From the NCBI GenBank assembly GCA_026129185.1, contig JAHCIO010000011.1, positions 40,655 through 104,654 of the forward strand: 64,000 bases of DNA, read 5' to 3'. Source of the DNA: Promineifilum sp019695075 (GTDB lineage: Bacteria; Chloroflexota; Anaerolineae; Promineifilales; Promineifilaceae). Below the pieces are notes generated by a model. The model ran no database searches, was not told the origin of the DNA, and saw only the letters and a program-made list of their open reading frames with translations. The translations under genes and the position numbers were made by a program. Positions 56,816-64,000 of this stretch are shown here, piece after piece. The first letter of the stretch is position 1, and every line of letters starts with the position of its first letter.

Positions 56816-56845
56816 TTGACAAATAGCATAGAACTATGCTATTAT
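56816..56845 (+). promoter_or_regulatory. Predicted phage-operon promoter with built-in operator
   Basis: -35 TTGACA (56816-56821), 18-nt spacer, -10 TATTAT (56840-56845). The palindrome AATAGCATAG-AA-CTATGCTATT spans 56822-56843, filling the spacer and overlapping the -10. Repressor binding would block RNA polymerase directly. Confidence 0.75.
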
Positions 56846-56862
56846 TGCATTGAAATAAGCGA

Positions 56863-56901
56863 GAGCCACCCGCTAAGTTTACGAGGCCGAACGGGTGGCT
56901 C
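56863..56901 (+). promoter_or_regulatory. 5' leader hairpin of the phage-like operon
   Basis: GAGCCACCCG (56863-56872) and CGGGTGGCTC (56892-56901) form a perfect 10-bp stem with a 19-nt loop. It lies in the leader, 27 nt before the first ATG. No T tract, so more likely structural or translational than a terminator. Confidence 0.5.
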
Positions 56902-56928
56902 GGAGACCAAACTCACGAGGAGTTGATC

Positions 56929-57195
56929 ATGTCCATTCTAACTGAATCCCCCTTCCCCAACAAAATCAAGACACTGTACGTGCCGCGGCCGAACTTCGCC
57001 ACGGGCGAGGTCGTGTGGGGCTTCTGGCTGATGGCCGGGGGCTGCCCCTTCCACTACGCGGACTGGGCGATGCCGACGGAGCAGATGGTGGAGTTGGCCC
57101 GCGCGAATTGGGCGGCTGACCGCCGGATGGGCGCTTACCAGTACTACATGCCCTACGCAGACTCGATGGCGCTGCGGCCGGTTGAGGAGGCGTAG
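56929..57195 (+). CDS. Small phage-region protein
   Basis: 88 residues; ATG 56929 is placed by GAGGAG 6 nt upstream. Sequence features: IKTLYVPRPNFATGEVVWGF, WLMAGGCPFHYADWAMP and QYYMPYADSMALRP. No known domain. First gene of the operon controlled by the divergent promoter. Confidence 0.65.
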   Translation: MSILTESPFPNKIKTLYVPRPNFATGEVVWGFWLMAGGCPFHYADWAMPTEQMVELARANWAADRRMGAYQYYMPYADSMALRPVEEA

Positions 57196-57197
57196 TC

Positions 57198-57947
57198 ATG
57201 ATGCCCAACACTGAGGACGTAATTGAGGTTCGGTCGACGTGGACGCGCATTGCGGACTCGCCGTGGGCGGGATTTGAGATGCGGTATTCGGCGACGCTGG
57301 CCGATGGGCAGGTGGTGGCGTTGGACGGCGGCGAGACCGTCTCGCTGCTGGCGGCGTTGCGCTCGGCCGGGGTGCGCCTGGTCGAGTCGGTGGAAGGTTG
57401 GAGCCGGGTGGCGCGGCGGGCCGAGGCGATGGTGCCGCGGCCGGCGACGGTGGAGGAGGCGGTGGGGCAGATGGTGGCGCGGGGGACGGCGGCGATGCCA
57501 AAGCTGGCCGGGCGGCTGGAGTCGGCGGCGCGGTTGGTGCTCGACGGCCGGGTCGTTCTCGACGGCGAGGAGGTCCACATCGGCCCCTATTCCATTTCCT
57601 CAGACGCCTGCACGTGCGCCGACTTCCGGCATCGCGGGGGCTGGTGCAAGCACCGGCTGGCGGTGCGGATGGGGCGGCATCTGGTGGCCAATGGGTTTGA
57701 GTTGCCGGCGGCGGTGGAGGAGGAGGCGCGGCCGATTGTGACGCCGGCCAACCGGCAGCTGATCGAGAGCGGGGCGGTGATCGACGCGGCGCAGCGGGCG
57801 CAGGCGGGTTATGCCCAGAGCGGGGAGGCGGCGCGGCAGTGGGCGCTGACGGCGATGAGCCGGGGGGCGAAGTCGCTGCCGGCGGGCGTGGCGCAACGAG
57901 CGGGGATCGCGCGGCGGGCAGGGGTTGCGCCGCGGGGAGGGGAGTGA
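57198..57947 (+). CDS. SWIM zinc-finger protein
   Basis: 249 residues, GGAGG 7 nt upstream of the ATG. The SWIM motif ACTCADFRHRGGWCKHRLAV (CxC...CxH) sits near residues 137-156. The upstream part has GQVVALDGGETVSLLAALRS. The Ala/Gly/Arg-rich tail (RAGIARRAGVAPRGGE) is probably disordered. SWIM fingers bind DNA or protein and are frequent in mobile elements. The next gene starts on its stop (TGATG). Confidence 0.82.
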   Translation: MMPNTEDVIEVRSTWTRIADSPWAGFEMRYSATLADGQVVALDGGETVSLLAALRSAGVRLVESVEGWSRVARRAEAMVPRPATVEEAVGQMVARGTAAMPKLAGRLESAARLVLDGRVVLDGEEVHIGPYSISSDACTCADFRHRGGWCKHRLAVRMGRHLVANGFELPAAVEEEARPIVTPANRQLIESGAVIDAAQRAQAGYAQSGEAARQWALTAMSRGAKSLPAGVAQRAGIARRAGVAPRGGE

Positions 57948-58174
57948 TGGCCAGGTTCCCGATGGCGGGGGTGGACTATTGTCACCCGCTGACGCTGCCG
58001 AAGATGCACCTGAGGGCGCATGGGGTGTGGCGGGAGGCTCATCGGCGCGGGCTAGTGAGCGATGCGGAGTGGCAGTGGTATGAGCAGCTTATCGAGACGC
58101 ATCCTTTCTCCTGGAAGGGGTGGTTGAGGAACGGGCCGCGGCGGGCGCGGCCACATGATGGAGGTACGAGATGA
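57947..58174 (+). CDS. Small phage-region protein of unknown function
   Basis: 75 residues; start is fixed by the TGATG stop/start overlap. Contains MHLRAHGVWREAHRRGLVSD and YEQLIETHPFSWKGWLRNGP; basic C-terminus. No domain recognised. Confidence 0.6.
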   Translation: MARFPMAGVDYCHPLTLPKMHLRAHGVWREAHRRGLVSDAEWQWYEQLIETHPFSWKGWLRNGPRRARPHDGGTR

Positions 58175-58515
58175 ACGGTGAGATGACGATGGTGACGTTG
58201 GAGCAGGTGCGGGGGGCTTTCGTGTTGGCGCAGATGCAGGCCAGGGCGAAGGCGGAGGACGCAGAGGAGGCCACGGCAAGTGTGTGGGCGATTGAGGCTG
58301 TGGCAGTGGACGTGATGCGAATTCTGGACCCGGACAGGGACGGGGACGGGGATGGACAGGAGACGGAGCCGCGGGACGAGGGGCCGGTGTGCCCGGCCTG
58401 TGGTCAGACGTTGGCGGAGATTCGGCGGACGCGGTTCGCGTGCCCGAAGTGCTATGAGGCCTTTGGCGACGCGGCGGTGGACGCGGCGGTGGACGCGGCG
58501 GTGCGACCGTTTTAG
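58171..58515 (+). CDS. Zinc-ribbon protein with shared N-terminal module
   Basis: 114 residues; ATGA overlap with the previous stop. N-terminal helix TLEQVRGAFVLAQMQAR and WAIEAVAVDVMRIL resemble the N-terminus of the protein at 59528. The C-terminal CPACGQTLAEIRRTRFACPK with a following C is a four-Cys zinc ribbon. No enzymatic motif. Confidence 0.68.
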   Translation: MNGEMTMVTLEQVRGAFVLAQMQARAKAEDAEEATASVWAIEAVAVDVMRILDPDRDGDGDGQETEPRDEGPVCPACGQTLAEIRRTRFACPKCYEAFGDAAVDAAVDAAVRPF

Positions 58516-58522
58516 GGGAGGC

Positions 58523-58633
58523 ATGAGCACGATGACTTTTGAGAAGATCGCATGGATGGCGGGCATTCTGTTCGTGGTGGCGCTGTGCCTGTGGTTTCAG
58601 TTTCGGCCCGGGCCGGAGGACGATGGGCGATGA
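58523..58633 (+). CDS. 36-residue single-TM peptide
   Basis: ATG after GGGGAGGC. One hydrophobic helix (IAWMAGILFVVALCLWF) and a charged tail (RPGPEDDGR). Its end overlaps the next small frame (ATGA). Size and topology suit a small phage membrane protein; function not assignable. Confidence 0.55.
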   Translation: MSTMTFEKIAWMAGILFVVALCLWFQFRPGPEDDGR

Positions 58634-58683
58634 GCCGCTGGGATGAGTTGGCGGCGGTGGTGGAACCGCCGGAGGTGGAGTGA
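58630..58683 (+). CDS. 17-codon frame linking two genes by stop/start overlaps
   Basis: Starts by ATGA overlap with the previous gene and ends by TGATG on the next start. The peptide MSRWDELAAVVEPPEVE is too short to judge. It may serve to pass ribosomes to the downstream gene. Confidence 0.35.
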   Translation: MSRWDELAAVVEPPEVE

Positions 58684-59531
58684 TGAACCAGGATACGTTG
58701 GAGCAGGTGGCGAAGATGCTGCGCTCGCAGATGAAGGGGGCGGGGCATCTGTGGTGGATTGGGGGGTTCGTCTATGGGCAGACGTCGAACGGGGATGTGT
58801 TTGTGATCCTCTATCCGGCGGCCGACCATCTGAAGGAGAAGGTGGTGCGGGTCTATGACTATGACCTGAAGAAGTTGCCGGCGTTCATTCCGGTGGAGGG
58901 GGTGGACGGGGGGGACACGGAGGCGAATCCGTCGAAGGAGCAGGCGAGGCGGAAGGGTATCTATCACGAGTGCCCGGCGTTTGAGATTTGCACGTTCCAC
59001 GGCAAGGACACTCAGATGGGGAAGGAGCGGCGGTTTGGGGAGGTGTTGCGGCTGTCGAAGGCGGCGCGGGAGGCGTTGGGGCAGGCGGGTCAGCGGCCGG
59101 CGGCTCCAGCGCAGCCGCAGCGGCCAGCAGAGCAACGGCCGACCCAGGGCCAGGCCCGGCAACGGCCGCCGCAGTCGCCGCTCGACGAGGAGGGGGCGGC
59201 GGCGGGGGTGGGGACGCTCTCGCTGCCGGACTATCGGGCGCTGGCGTTGGCGGCGAAGACGGAGGCGGAGTTCGACTACGCCGCTTACATGGTGCTGAAG
59301 AATGGGCTGTACACGGCGGTGGCGCGGATCACGGCCGTGCGGCAGGCGATTGTGATCGGCTGGAAGCCGGGGGAGCGGTCGAACGCGGCGATGTTGAGCG
59401 CGCTGCAGATCTACCGCGACAAGCGGGCGGAGGTCGAGGGGCGGGGCGAGGACGAGAAGGCGGCAAAGCAATTTGCCCGGCAGGAGGCGATGAGCGCCTA
59501 TAACGAGGCGATCAAAGGAGGTGGGAGGTGA
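58683..59531 (+). CDS. Phage-region protein with C-terminal repeated module
   Basis: 282 residues from ATG 58683. N-terminal ~130 residues are mixed alpha/beta (GHLWWIGGFVYGQTSNGDVF, KGIYHECPAFEICTFHGKD). A disordered Pro/Gln/Arg-rich linker follows. The C-terminal ~90 residues (LPDYRALALAAKTEAEFDYA, then WKPGERSNAAMLSALQIYRD) resemble the C-terminal half of the next protein. May bind nucleic acid; no certain family. Confidence 0.65.
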   Translation: MNQDTLEQVAKMLRSQMKGAGHLWWIGGFVYGQTSNGDVFVILYPAADHLKEKVVRVYDYDLKKLPAFIPVEGVDGGDTEANPSKEQARRKGIYHECPAFEICTFHGKDTQMGKERRFGEVLRLSKAAREALGQAGQRPAAPAQPQRPAEQRPTQGQARQRPPQSPLDEEGAAAGVGTLSLPDYRALALAAKTEAEFDYAAYMVLKNGLYTAVARITAVRQAIVIGWKPGERSNAAMLSALQIYRDKRAEVEGRGEDEKAAKQFARQEAMSAYNEAIKGGGR

Positions 59532-59950
59532 AAGAGCAGAAGTTCACGTTGGAGGAGGTTCGCGCGGCGTTCCAGCGGTTGGAAGACCATGTGGCGGCGC
59601 AGGGCGCGGACGCCGACTGCCTGTGGACGATCCACGAGGCAGTCGCCGACGGCATCAGGATTCTGGCCGGGGAGTGGGAGCCGGAGGGGGATGCGCTGGA
59701 CGAGGATGAGTTGAGCCGCGCGGCGTTGGAGGCGCGGACGCCTGAGGCCTTCGATGCGGCGGTTCTCCGGCTGACGGCGCTCGATGATCGGCCGCAGGTC
59801 GAGCGGGCGCGCCGGGAGATCGACCCGGCGTGGCGGCCGTCGCCGGCGGGGAATGAGGCGATGCTCGGCGCGCTGGTGGTCTACGCGGAGAAGCGGGCCG
59901 GGGCGCTGGGCCGGGGGCGTCGCGGTCGGAGGCAGACACCTTCGCGCTGA
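59528..59950 (+). CDS. Phage-region protein sharing modules with two neighbours
   Basis: 140 residues; GTG start by GTGA overlap. N-terminal KEQKFTLEEVRAAFQRLEDH and WTIHEAVADGIRIL match the module of the 58171 protein. C-terminal FDAAVLRLTALDDRPQVERA with NEAMLGALVVYAEKRA matches the C-terminus of the 58683 protein. So it looks like a shuffled combination. Function unknown. Confidence 0.65.
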   Translation: MKEQKFTLEEVRAAFQRLEDHVAAQGADADCLWTIHEAVADGIRILAGEWEPEGDALDEDELSRAALEARTPEAFDAAVLRLTALDDRPQVERARREIDPAWRPSPAGNEAMLGALVVYAEKRAGALGRGRRGRRQTPSR

Positions 59951-60059
59951 TGGAGGCGCGGCGGGTCTATCAAAGGGTGACCAATGGGTAGCCCTTGATC
60001 GGCATAGCTCGAATGTTCTAGAATGCGTTTAAATTAGGCGGGATGACAAGGTGATTAAG

Positions 60060-60581
60060 ATGAACAAGCTAGATAGGGAGCGCCTGTCTGCGGTATTGAA
60101 AGGCCTGAGCGGGGAGTATAACGAAGCGGTGAAGGAACTCGGCCGCGAGCGGCAGATTGAGTTCGGCGCGGATTTCAATCTGGGAGATTTCATCGCTGGT
60201 GCGTCGGCCATCTACAAGCTGGCGGTGGAGGAGAACGCACCGTTGCCGTGGCCGGCGACGAGCTGGGTGTGGGCTTTGCTTGCCGGTCTGAACCCGCTTT
60301 GGCCAGGGGGAGGGTATGAACCGGACGATCCATTCCGGCAGCAGTGGCTGGTCATTGCCGTTCCAAAAGTGGTGGAGGACACGTCGCGCGTGGACACCAT
60401 AAGCTCGTTCAATGATGAGGAAGAGGCGGTATTGTTTGCTCTGACGTGTGATGCGTACTGTCCACGGCGCGACGGCGCGCACTATGACTATCTGGTGGTG
60501 CGAGTGCCGGTACATGGCTATGAGGACCGCGTCAAATTCGCGGACGTGTGGGCGAAGGTCGAGGCGGATGAGGAAGAGTGA
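60060..60581 (+). CDS. Hypothetical acidic protein
   Basis: 173 residues from ATG 60060 (an in-frame GTG three codons earlier is possible). KLDRERLSAVLKGLSGEYNE, FNLGDFIAGASAIYKLAVEE; C-terminal acidic tail KVEADEEE. It begins after a ~110-nt gap, so may have its own start signal. Not recognised. Confidence 0.6.
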   Translation: MNKLDRERLSAVLKGLSGEYNEAVKELGRERQIEFGADFNLGDFIAGASAIYKLAVEENAPLPWPATSWVWALLAGLNPLWPGGGYEPDDPFRQQWLVIAVPKVVEDTSRVDTISSFNDEEEAVLFALTCDAYCPRRDGAHYDYLVVRVPVHGYEDRVKFADVWAKVEADEEE

Positions 60582-60594
60582 GAGGAGTAGCCAA

Positions 60595-61128
60595 ATGACC
60601 ACCTATGGGACTGCTGAATACTGGAAGGAGATGTACGAGGACGTGCGCGACCGCAACACCCGCGACGCTGATGCCGAGTTTGAGCGGCGCGAACGGGAGA
60701 GGCGGGAACGGGAAAAGGAACGGGAGCGCGAGCACCAGAGTGCGCGGCGCACGGCCAGCAACTGGCCGGAGGCGTTGAAGAAACAAGCGTCGCTATTCCA
60801 GGAAATGCAGGATGACCTGGAGCGCGAGGCCGGGAATTACGGTGGGGAGGTCGACCACTACTTCGGCGAGGCGGCGGCAGCGTGTCGGCGGGGGTGGCAC
60901 GTCTATGCCGAAGAACTGGCCACACTCACCCCCGAGCTTGAGGCGATCCGCCTTCGGATCGCGCAGCTGGAACATCAGCGTCGTGAGCTGATGGAGACTG
61001 TGCCGGTTGCAGTCGCGGCCCGCCTGGAGATGGAGTCCGAGGGCCGCAAGGGATGGATTTCGGTTTGTAAGGCGTTCTTCCACGTTAAGGAGAATGAGAA
61101 AGAGTTGAGCGAATGGCTGCATTGGTGA
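60595..61128 (+). CDS. Coiled-coil protein
   Basis: 177 residues from ATG 60595; AGGAG about 9 nt upstream. A highly charged Arg/Glu helix (DAEFERRERERREREKERER) and a second helical region (LEAIRLRIAQLEHQRRELME) predict coiled coils. Followed by an intrinsic terminator. Function unknown. Confidence 0.65.
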   Translation: MTTYGTAEYWKEMYEDVRDRNTRDADAEFERRERERREREKEREREHQSARRTASNWPEALKKQASLFQEMQDDLEREAGNYGGEVDHYFGEAAAACRRGWHVYAEELATLTPELEAIRLRIAQLEHQRRELMETVPVAVAARLEMESEGRKGWISVCKAFFHVKENEKELSEWLHW

Positions 61129-61158
61129 AGCGCTTTCACACCATAAGGCAAGTTGGGA

Positions 61159-61183
61159 GGTCGGCCGCAGGGCCGGCCTTTTT
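61159..61183 (+). terminator. Intrinsic terminator after the coiled-coil gene
   Basis: GGTCGGCC (61159-61166) pairs with GGCCGGCC (61171-61178), allowing one G-T pair, followed by TTTTT. It closes the operon that began at 56929; a new transcript probably starts before 61257. Confidence 0.8.
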
Positions 61184-61256
61184 GTTATCGAGTGGAAGTC
61201 GAACAGGTGGTCTATTGGTATTGTTTCATTATGGAACATCGTTTACACTGGAATTT

Positions 61257-61547
61257 ATGAACAGCTTTTGGATACGAGCGTTGGCGGTTTATGCGTTGGC
61301 GGTGGCGCTGACGCAGAAGCGAGGGCCGGGGGATGCGTTCAAGCGGGCGCGCGAGTTGGTGACGGCCACGTTTGGCGAAGAGGGCAGCGTGGCGGCCGGG
61401 GTGCAGTGTCCGGTGTGCGCGTCATTCTGGCTGGCGTGGGTGGTGCCACGGCTGCCGCAACGGGTGGTGGAGGCATTGGCGCTGGCGGGGGTGGTGGTGG
61501 TCGTGGAGAAGTTGGCGCAGGGGCAGAAGTTGGAGATCGCGCTGTGA
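61257..61547 (+). CDS. DUF1360-like small membrane protein
   Basis: 96 residues. N-terminal hydrophobic helix (WIRALAVYALAVAL), DUF1360-style motif QCPVCASFWLAWVVPRLP and a C-terminal TM helix (VVEALALAGVVVVVEKL). Members are phage-associated membrane proteins of unknown role. Confidence 0.7.
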   Translation: MNSFWIRALAVYALAVALTQKRGPGDAFKRARELVTATFGEEGSVAAGVQCPVCASFWLAWVVPRLPQRVVEALALAGVVVVVEKLAQGQKLEIAL

Positions 61548-61786
61548 GCACAACGGACGATGTGGGCACAACGGACGTTGTGAACAAGGCGGCGATGGCC
61601 AGTAGCGAGGTTGCGCCGGGGATGTACTCGCTGGAGGCGGCCGAGGCGCTGGGTGTCTATGACCCGCTGAGCGGGCATGTGGTCGGCCGGGAGGGGTATG
61701 TGGTGTTCAAGGCGTGCAGTGGGCTGTGTGGTTGCAAGAAGGGGGAGCAGACGTGTGTGGTGTTTGTTAGAGCGAGGGGGTCATGA
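61544..61786 (+). CDS. Cys-rich phage-region protein
   Basis: 80 residues; GTG start overlaps the previous stop as GTGA. MYSLEAAEALGVYDPLSGHV then KACSGLCGCKKGEQTC, a cluster of four Cys suggesting metal binding. Tail FVRARGS. Next gene overlaps by ATGA. Confidence 0.6.
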   Translation: MSTTDDVGTTDVVNKAAMASSEVAPGMYSLEAAEALGVYDPLSGHVVGREGYVVFKACSGLCGCKKGEQTCVVFVRARGS

Positions 61787-62055
61787 GCGAGGTGATGGTT
61801 GTGAGTGACTCAGGAAGATTGCAGGGGTTGCACCCAACGGCGGCGGCCGTCTATCGGTTCGTTCTTAGCTTCAAGAGGGAGTGCGGCGGCGACAGTCCGT
61901 CGCGGCGGGAGATCGCCGAGCGGCTGGATGTGCCGGTGTCGGTTGTGCATCATCATCTGGCGACGCTGGAGCGGGCGGGGTTGGTTACGTTGCCGTCGGC
62001 GCGGGGGGCGCGGCGGATTGGGATTCCGGGGGCGGTGTGGACGCCGCCCGTGTAG
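61783..62055 (+). CDS. LexA-like winged-helix regulator
   Basis: 90 residues. SPSRREIAERLDVPVSVVHH and HLATLERAGLVTLPSARGAR form the LexA-type DNA-binding winged helix; there is no peptidase domain. Likely controls late genes. Confidence 0.75.
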   Translation: MSEVMVVSDSGRLQGLHPTAAAVYRFVLSFKRECGGDSPSRREIAERLDVPVSVVHHHLATLERAGLVTLPSARGARRIGIPGAVWTPPV

Positions 62056-62075
62056 GGGCTTGGAAACTGAACATC

Positions 62076-62588
62076 ATGGGGCTGAACAGCAGCCGGACGT
62101 TGATCGTGGCGGAGCGCCGGGCGGAAGTAGCGCGGTTGCGGTTGCGCGGCCGGACGGTGCGGGAGATCGTGGGGGGGCTGAGACAACGAAACCTGGTGAA
62201 TCCGGCTGATGGGACGCCGTGGTCGCTGGGGACGGTGGCGGCGGATATTAAGGCGTTGGAGCGGCAGTGGCAGGAAGAAGCGGCACAGGATATTGCGGCG
62301 CACAAGGCGCGGCAACTGGCGCGGCTGGAGGAGCATTACCGGGAGGCGTGGCAGGCGGCCGACCTGCGCGAGGTGCGGGAGAATGTGAAGCTGGCTATGG
62401 CGCTGTTGGGGACGGAAGCGCCGAAGCGGCAGGAGGTTCGGGCAACATTCGCAGCAACGGGTGAGTTTGATGGGATGAGTGATGATGACCTACGGCAGGA
62501 GCTTGAAACCCTCGGCCGGCCGACAGTCGCACCTGGAGGCGATGGCGCGGGCGCGACGGATTTTGCGGGAGAGGATTCAGAGGGCTAA
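62076..62588 (+). CDS. Probable terminase small subunit
   Basis: 170 residues from ATG 62076. N-terminal helix-turn-helix: RRAEVARLRLRGRTVREIVG, then SLGTVAADIKALERQWQEEA and a long helix (HKARQLARLEEHYREAWQAA). Size, HTH and position directly before the terminase ATPase support small terminase; the family match is not certain. Confidence 0.65.
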   Translation: MGLNSSRTLIVAERRAEVARLRLRGRTVREIVGGLRQRNLVNPADGTPWSLGTVAADIKALERQWQEEAAQDIAAHKARQLARLEEHYREAWQAADLREVRENVKLAMALLGTEAPKRQEVRATFAATGEFDGMSDDDLRQELETLGRPTVAPGGDGAGATDFAGEDSEG

Positions 62589-63363
62589 GGCGCGGGGGGT
62601 GATCACGCCGGATGTGGTGGCGGACTTCGCGAAGCTGCACATGCGGACGGCCGATGGGCGGGCGATTGCGCCGGCGGCGCATCACGTGCTCTGGCTGCAT
62701 TTGATGTGCGATCCGGCTATCAGGCGATTGTTGATCGTGGGGACGCCGGAGAGCGCGAAGACGACGTGGGCGTTGGCGTATGCGGGGTGTCATATTGGAT
62801 TCTTCCCGGAGCAGCCGCTGATCATCGCGGCGGTGAGCGGGCCGGTGGCGGAGACGCGGAGTATCGCATTGAGGAACATCGTCGAATCGGATGAGTTTGG
62901 CCAAACATTTCCCAGCGTGCGGCCGGCGGCGGGGATGTTGTGGACAACGACGAAATGGAGTGTGGCTGAGGAGGGTCGGCCGCACGCTGGGCGCTTGCAC
63001 CCAACCGTCAGCGCGTATGGCACGGGTGGCAGTGTGACGGGCAGCCGGGCGCAGTTGTTGATCGCGGATGATATTCTGGACTATGACAACACGCGGACGC
63101 AGCATCAGAGGAATGTGGTGGATACGTGGTTTCACACGTCGCTGCTGCCCCGACTGATGGCGCAGACGGGGCGGGCGATTGTGATCGGAAATACGTATCA
63201 CCACGCGGACACTATCGCGCTGTTGCGGCGCAGTGAGGGGTGGGTAAGTTGTCACATCCCGCTGCTGTCGGAGGGCGAGGAGGTGCTCGCCTCAATCACG
63301 TACCCCTCGGATTTTGCGGGGCGGCCGATCGGTGTGCCGGTGGCGGGGGCGTTGCCGGCATGA
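62482..63363 (+). CDS. Phage terminase large subunit, ATPase part (truncated)
   Basis: 293 residues if started at ATG 62482; a later ATG at 62542 is possible. It overlaps the small subunit by about 107 nt. Walker A-like IVGTPESAKTTWALAYAG near residue 84, Walker B QLLIADDILDYD near residue 193, and the coupling motif region AIVIGNTYHHADT. Large terminases are usually 450-600 residues with a C-terminal nuclease; here the frame stops just after the ATPase (PVAGALPA) beside an HNH gene in the opposite direction. The nuclease half may resume beyond the window. Confidence 0.8.
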   Translation: MMTYGRSLKPSAGRQSHLEAMARARRILRERIQRAKARGVITPDVVADFAKLHMRTADGRAIAPAAHHVLWLHLMCDPAIRRLLIVGTPESAKTTWALAYAGCHIGFFPEQPLIIAAVSGPVAETRSIALRNIVESDEFGQTFPSVRPAAGMLWTTTKWSVAEEGRPHAGRLHPTVSAYGTGGSVTGSRAQLLIADDILDYDNTRTQHQRNVVDTWFHTSLLPRLMAQTGRAIVIGNTYHHADTIALLRRSEGWVSCHIPLLSEGEEVLASITYPSDFAGRPIGVPVAGALPA

Positions 63364-63368
63364 TCGCA

Positions 63369-63986
63369 TTAGCGGCGCGATGGTCTAAGCGGTTCGGTCA
63401 AGGCGCGGTCGGCCGTCCAGCCGGATTTGAGGCGGTAGAGGATGACTTCCTCGGACAGTCCTGTTATGGCCGCCCATTCGGAAACGGTGCGGGTCTGGCC
63501 TTTGCAGGTGATGGGGCGATTCGTGCGGCGGTTGTTGCCTTGCTCAACTCGCGTGGCCCAGCGGCAGTTGCCGGGTTCGTAGTCGCCGTCGTTGTCGATG
63601 CGGTCGAGCGAGTGTTCGCCGCTCGGACGCGGCCCCATGTCGGCGTAGAAGGCATCGAAGGAGTCGCGCCAGCGTTGGCAGACCTTGATGCCCCGGCCGC
63701 CGTAGTTGGGGTATTGGGCGTTGGTGGGCGTGTAGCAGCGGCGGTTCATCGCTTTCCAGGCGTTGTGCTCCGGGGTGCGGCTTCGCCCGTGTTTGAGGAA
63801 GGCCATGTTCTCGGAGCGCCGGCAGCCGCAACTGAGGGAGTGGCCGCCGGTCAGTTGGGACCCCTGCACGACGCCCTCGCGGCCGCATTCACATTGGCAG
63901 AGCCAGGTGGATTTGCCCGACACTGCCCCGGTATAACCGAGGACGGTCCAGCGGCCGAAGCGTTGGCCGGTGAGGTTGTTCTTCAC
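63369..63986 (-). CDS. HNH/AP2-type endonuclease
   Basis: 205 residues. N-terminal NLTGQRFGRWTVLGYTG and the WLCQCECGREGVVQ zinc-like stretch. The HNH region has HNAWKAMNRRCYTPTNAQYP, YGGRGIKVCQRW and HSLDRIDNDGDYEPGNCRWA, typical of phage homing-type HNH enzymes with an AP2-like start. Convergent with the truncated terminase, ending 5 nt from its stop, so it looks like an insertion in that gene. Confidence 0.85.
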   Translation of the reverse strand: MKNNLTGQRFGRWTVLGYTGAVSGKSTWLCQCECGREGVVQGSQLTGGHSLSCGCRRSENMAFLKHGRSRTPEHNAWKAMNRRCYTPTNAQYPNYGGRGIKVCQRWRDSFDAFYADMGPRPSGEHSLDRIDNDGDYEPGNCRWATRVEQGNNRRTNRPITCKGQTRTVSEWAAITGLSEEVILYRLKSGWTADRALTEPLRPSRR

Positions 63987-64000
63987 AGACTTGGGGACGG

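Overview
This window is high-GC bacterial DNA (apart from one AT-rich island). Gene content and style point to a filamentous Chloroflexota bacterium of the Anaerolineae/Caldilineae type, close in flavour to Candidatus Promineifilum. The pointers are many secreted lipoproteins with Thr/Pro/Ala/Glu linkers, several GH13 enzymes, DUF3105 and DUF2807 proteins, an AAA-TPR adenylate cyclase, and a genome littered with short GC-rich palindromes. The lineage is inferred from style only; there is no rRNA in the window.

Region 1 (1-8.4 kb, minus strand): the end of a CotH-kinase/lamin-tail surface protein; a two-gene caspase-like protease plus effector-associated-domain (EAD) module whose two proteins share the same Gly-rich beta-repeat and helical C-terminus; and a very large secreted pullulanase-type amylase. 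The caspase/EAD pair is the best candidate for an undescribed conflict or programmed-death system. Region 2 (8.7-26.8 kb): a PIN/DUF104 toxin-antitoxin pair, a Gfo/Idh/MocA oxidoreductase, tandem sugar-dehydrogenase-like secreted proteins, a duplicated and decayed segment bounded by inverted repeats, several lipoproteins, an asparagine-synthase-like ATP pyrophosphatase without the glutaminase cysteine, a di-haem peroxidase/beta-helix fusion with its own cytochrome c, and an ABC exporter truncated by palindromic repeats just before its ATPase. Region 3 (27-49.1 kb): an Efe/FTR1-type iron uptake operon with a four-cysteine mini-protein, an S9 peptidase, a 1173-residue adenylate cyclase/AAA/TPR regulator, a galT-galK-aldolase operon, an L,D-transpeptidase, glutamate dehydrogenase, a GH13 protein that has lost two catalytic acids, a holin-IV/phosphodiesterase/Yip1-like membrane fusion and a DUF92 protein. 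Region 4 (49.3-64 kb): accessory DNA beginning at tRNA-Lys(TTT). It holds a ribbon-helix-helix regulator, an AT-rich HNH plus N6-adenine methylase island that interrupts an older gene, a four-gene lipoprotein/membrane operon, and a prophage-like segment with a divergent repressor switch. Tightly overlapping small genes follow, ending in terminase subunits and an HNH endonuclease that abuts the truncated large terminase.

A theme across the whole window is at least six families of dispersed palindromes. One family (GCGATTC...GAATCGC) lies inside two long open reading frames, adds a tail to a third and truncates a fourth. Another supplies the stop codons of neighbouring genes. Start codons were moved downstream of the longest open frame wherever a Shine-Dalgarno sequence or a stop/start overlap identifies a better one.
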